This document shows positions 62,041 to 64,000 of a stretch of DNA of 64,000 nt, piece by piece. Position numbers and translations under genes: made by a program. Within the stretch, counting starts at the first letter, position 1. Each line of letters opens with the position of its first letter. Location of the stretch: the NCBI GenBank assembly GCA_964459985.1, contig CAYWOS010000001.1, positions 1 to 64,000 of the forward strand. The letters run 5' to 3'. Under the pieces are notes generated by a model. That model was not told the origin of the DNA and did not search any database. It saw only the letters and a program-made list of their open reading frames with translations. Origin of the DNA: CAYWOS01 sp964459985. GTDB lineage: Bacteria; Bacillota; Clostridia; Christensenellales; Aristaeellaceae.

Positions 62041-62670
62041 TCAGAATGCGTTCAAACGCTCGTTCAGCGCCTGATAAAAGAATGATAGATGCAGCCCGTC
62101 CACCAGCGCGTGATGGCACAGCAGCGTGACGGGCAGCATGAGGCGGCCACCCTGCCGGTCGTACCGGCCCCAAGTCACGCGCGGGTTGCTGTCCGGCGGG
62201 TCGGGCGTCGGCTGGACGATCGCCGTATAGGACATCCACGGCACGCAGGACACAAAGATAAGCGGGAGGGGATCGCTTTCGTTCAAATCGGATGCGTGTT
62301 TGGCGCGTTCGTGAAGCGGCGTTGCGTAGGTGAGAAAATCATCAAACGGCTGATTGCACAGAAGCTCGCAGTAGCCGTAGCCGCCGTCCTCGCGCGCGAC
62401 GGTATGCGAGGTCGGGCAGACGTCGTATTCGACCGCGCCGCCGTTTTGAATACGTCTGCGCAATTCGGGGACGTCGTTCGCCGCGCCCGCGACGCACCAG
62501 AGGAAGCTCAAAAAGAAGGGATGTCCAAGCTTCGTAATCGCTTGCCGGAAACGCGTGATATCCACCGCGCAGGTGACGCCGACATAGGGATTGCGCATGG
62601 CGGAAAAGTATGCGAACTGCTCCCTGCGGCTGCCGTTCTGAACATCAACCGGGTGACAAACTGGCGACAT
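62041..62670 (-). CDS. CatA-like chloramphenicol acetyltransferase family protein
   Basis: A 209-residue protein of CAT length with the catalytic motif H186-H187-A-L-V-D191-G (HHxxxDG) near the C-terminus and the N-terminal EQFAYFSAMRNPYVGVT pattern of the family. Trimeric CATs use the second His as general base. Many gut Clostridia carry such proteins and not all give resistance, so activity on chloramphenicol is uncertain. ATG at 62670 follows GGAGG. Two AT-rich palindromes directly upstream may be operators. Confidence 0.82.
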   Translation of the reverse strand: MSPVCHPVDVQNGSRREQFAYFSAMRNPYVGVTCAVDITRFRQAITKLGHPFFLSFLWCVAGAANDVPELRRRIQNGGAVEYDVCPTSHTVAREDGGYGYCELLCNQPFDDFLTYATPLHERAKHASDLNESDPLPLIFVSCVPWMSYTAIVQPTPDPPDSNPRVTWGRYDRQGGRLMLPVTLLCHHALVDGLHLSFFYQALNERLNAF

Positions 62671-62680
62671 ACGCGACCTC

Positions 62681-62712
62681 CGTAATATATTACGTATTTA
62701 TTACGTTCGTAA
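62681..62712. promoter_or_regulatory. Palindromic elements upstream of the CAT-like gene
   Basis: CGTAATATATTACG (62681-62694) is a perfect 14-bp palindrome just before the ribosome binding site, and TTACGTTCGTAA (62701-62712) has perfect five-base arms. Both share the TTACG/CGTAA arms, so they could bind one dimeric regulator. Confidence 0.5.
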
Positions 62713-62762
62713 CATAATGATCAGGGAATGGAGAGGGATAGTCCGAGAGAATACCGCGCGAT

Positions 62763-62779
62763 TGTGACGAATATGTTAC
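62763..62779 (+). promoter_or_regulatory. WalR-like box upstream of the SH3/PepSY gene
   Basis: TGTGAC-GAATA-TGTTAC, 11 of 12 matches to TGTWAH-N5-TGTWAH, 22 bp before the -35. It can also be read as an inverted repeat (TTGTGAC and GTTACAA), so another regulator is possible. Confidence 0.4.
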
Positions 62780-62801
62780 AATTATTGCGTGTTGATAGGC
62801 G

Positions 62802-62830
62802 TTGACAGGCGCGGAAGCCGATGCTATAAT
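62802..62830 (+). promoter_or_regulatory. Consensus promoter of the SH3/PepSY gene
   Basis: TTGACA, exactly 17 bp, TATAAT, a perfect match; 42 bp before the ATG. Confidence 0.92.
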
Positions 62831-62872
62831 TATTACGAAAAGATTAACAATTGTGACACGGAGGGATGAATG

Positions 62873-63421
62873 ATGAAACGGATCGCTGTCGTATCGCTTG
62901 TGCTGGTTTGCTGCCTGGCGTGCGCGCTCGGCGAAGCGTCGCAGGCGTTTGTCCGCGCGGACGGCGCGAGGCTGCCCATGCGATGGATGCCGCTCGCGTC
63001 CTCGTCCGTCGTTTCCTACATCCCCGACGGCGCGGCCGTTTCCGTGGAGGAGGAGCGGGACGGCTGGTGCTTTGTGACCTATGACCGCCGGAGCGGTTAC
63101 GTGCCGTCGCGGTATCTCATGCGTGAGCCGGAGGAAATCGGTGACGCGTTTGTCTGCGCGGCGTCCGCTTCGCCCGACGCGCCGCTTCCCCTGACGCAAA
63201 ACCGCGCGCGGGACATCGCCGACGCCGCGCTCGCCCGCGTTTATCCCGACTTCCTGCCGTCCGAATACGGCGTCGTTCAGGTGACCTACCGCGAGGACAC
63301 GCAGGATTACGGGACGTATTACGGCTTTGAGTACTTCTGCGCCGACGGCAGCCGATCCTATCGATGCGTCGTGGACGCCTACACGGGCGGAATTCTGAAG
63401 CTCATCCCGCCGCAGCAGTAA
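62873..63421 (+). CDS. Small secreted SH3-like/PepSY-like protein
   Basis: A 182-residue exported protein. Signal peptide MKRIAVVSLVLVCCLACALG, then a short SH3-like domain (FVRADGARLPMRWMPLASSS to GYVPSRYLM), a linker, and a C-terminal PepSY-like segment (RARDIADAALARVYPDF to VVDAYTGGILKL). It combines in one small protein the two domain types of the neighbours at 58962 and 61097. The second of two adjacent ATGs (62873) is chosen for a seven-base distance from GGAGGG. It has a perfect promoter and a terminator. Confidence 0.83.
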   Translation: MKRIAVVSLVLVCCLACALGEASQAFVRADGARLPMRWMPLASSSVVSYIPDGAAVSVEEERDGWCFVTYDRRSGYVPSRYLMREPEEIGDAFVCAASASPDAPLPLTQNRARDIADAALARVYPDFLPSEYGVVQVTYREDTQDYGTYYGFEYFCADGSRSYRCVVDAYTGGILKLIPPQQ

Positions 63422-63435
63422 CGCGAAAGAGCACC

Positions 63436-63463
63436 TTGCGGGGCGATGACGCCCCGCTTTCAT
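63436..63463 (+). terminator. Terminator of the SH3/PepSY gene
   Basis: Eight-pair stem GCGGGGCG / CGCCCCGC with an ATGA loop, followed by TTTCATT, 17 bp after the stop codon. Confidence 0.8.
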
Positions 63464-63523
63464 TATACCGTCCGCCGCGCCGGTGTCAAGCCCGGTTTCA
63501 GGATATCCGCGTTCTCTTCGCGC

Positions 63524-63552
63524 TTTACAAAAGCCTCGGGAAATGCTATGAT
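63524..63552 (+). promoter_or_regulatory. Promoter of the DUF368 gene
   Basis: TTTACA, 17-bp spacer, TATGAT, about 80 bp before the ATG. Confidence 0.75.
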
Positions 63553-63632
63553 ATCACAGAAAATCCCATCGGCGCATGGCGCGGCGGCGCCGCGCATACC
63601 ATACCACGAAGAAAACGGGCGGAGGAACGGTT

Positions 63633-64000
63633 ATGAGCGAAAAAACCAAAGCAATTGATTACAATCATATGACGCCGGCGCAGTGGCTGATGCGTTTGCT
63701 GCACGGCGCGCTGATCGGCGTAGGCTCGATCCTACCGGGCGTGAGCGGCGGCGTGATGTGCGTGCTGTTCGGTATCTATCAGCCCATGATGGCGCTGCTC
63801 GCGCACCCGTTTCAGGCGTTCAAAAAGTATTACAGGCTGTTCATTCCCGTCGGTATCGGCTTCGTGCTTGGCTTTGTCGGGCTGGCGAAGCTGGTCGAGT
63901 GGGCGTTCGGCGAGAACTCGAACATCGCGGTTTGCCTTTTCCTCGGCTTGATCGCGGGCACCGTTCCTTCTTTATGGCGCGAAGCGGGCGAGCGCGGTAG
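63633..64000 (+). CDS. DUF368 family membrane protein (probable undecaprenyl-phosphate transporter), 3' end cut off
   Basis: The first 122 codons of a membrane protein with the DUF368 signature GALIGVGSILPGVSGGVM near residue 25-42, followed by helices FIPVGIGFVLGFVGLAKL and AVCLFLGLIAGTVPSL. DUF368 proteins (PopT group) have been shown to recycle undecaprenyl phosphate across the membrane in Gram-positives, which fits the wall-related neighbourhood. ATG at 63633 follows GGAGG. The frame is open to the window edge, so its end is not visible. Confidence 0.88.
   Translation, partial: MSEKTKAIDYNHMTPAQWLMRLLHGALIGVGSILPGVSGGVMCVLFGIYQPMMALLAHPFQAFKKYYRLFIPVGIGFVLGFVGLAKLVEWAFGENSNIAVCLFLGLIAGTVPSLWREAGERG

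Noticed and set aside
63683..64000. Open frame starting at 63683 as a gene
   Set aside because: It overlaps out of frame with the DUF368 gene at 63633, which has a clear family motif, promoter and ribosome binding site.

Overview
The window is GC-rich (around 60 % by eye, not computed), densely coded and organised into short, tightly coupled operons with strong GGAGG-type ribosome binding sites and SigA-type promoters with 17-bp spacers. The mix of families points to a Gram-positive member of the Clostridia (Bacillota), probably gut-associated: ECF sigma/anti-sigma pairs with DUF4349 or DUF4179-like partners, YesM/YesN-Lpl type sugar uptake, peptidoglycan-binding and SH3-repeat exoproteins, a DUF1538/PII pair, PepC, a NahK-like kinase and a DUF368 transporter. 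A Christensenellales-like lineage is my guess from architecture only. I see no rRNA, tRNA, CRISPR array, insertion sequence or prophage.

Layout. 1-2405: tail of an unknown gene and a galE-nahK operon for galactose/N-acetylhexosamine salvage. 2589-5048: ECF sigma factor, zinc-finger anti-sigma fused to DUF4349, and a SIMPL protein. 5113-7788: a six-repeat peptidoglycan-binding exoprotein. 8059-12182: lipase-like protein, Na/Pi cotransporter and a secreted chagasin-like protease inhibitor. 12263-21392: DUF3899 membrane protein and a complete oppABCDF operon in which OppA, OppC, OppD and OppF carry extra segments. 21557-24374: trkA-trkH potassium uptake. 24578-26349: second ECF sigma and membrane partner. 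26480-28713: DUF1538 membrane protein with a PII-like regulator. 29402-30736: PepC aminopeptidase, which could finish degrading peptides imported by Opp.

30903-42943 is the most unusual part. Two divergent transcripts start from one 337-bp control region: leftward a solute-binding lipoprotein plus a hybrid histidine kinase; rightward an HPt protein, a 1738-residue REC/GGDEF/EAL/PAS protein and a CheB-CheR-PAS protein. Together they contain every step of a phosphorelay, apparently leading from an extracytoplasmic ligand to cyclic-di-GMP turnover.

43021-55593: a GNAT acetyltransferase, then a YesM/YesN two-component system with LplA/LplB/LplC sugar transporter parts, a MATE exporter with a kinase-like protein, a GH4 glycosidase with the CHSV motif, and a phosphodiester-glycosidase-family exoprotein. 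55590-58862: endonuclease/exonuclease/phosphatase protein, ASCH protein, methyltransferase and ribokinase. 58962-64000: cell-surface SH3 and PepSY proteins, a CAT-like acetyltransferase, and the start of a DUF368 (undecaprenyl-phosphate transporter family) gene that runs off the window. Promoters of three of the surface-protein genes carry sequences resembling WalR boxes.
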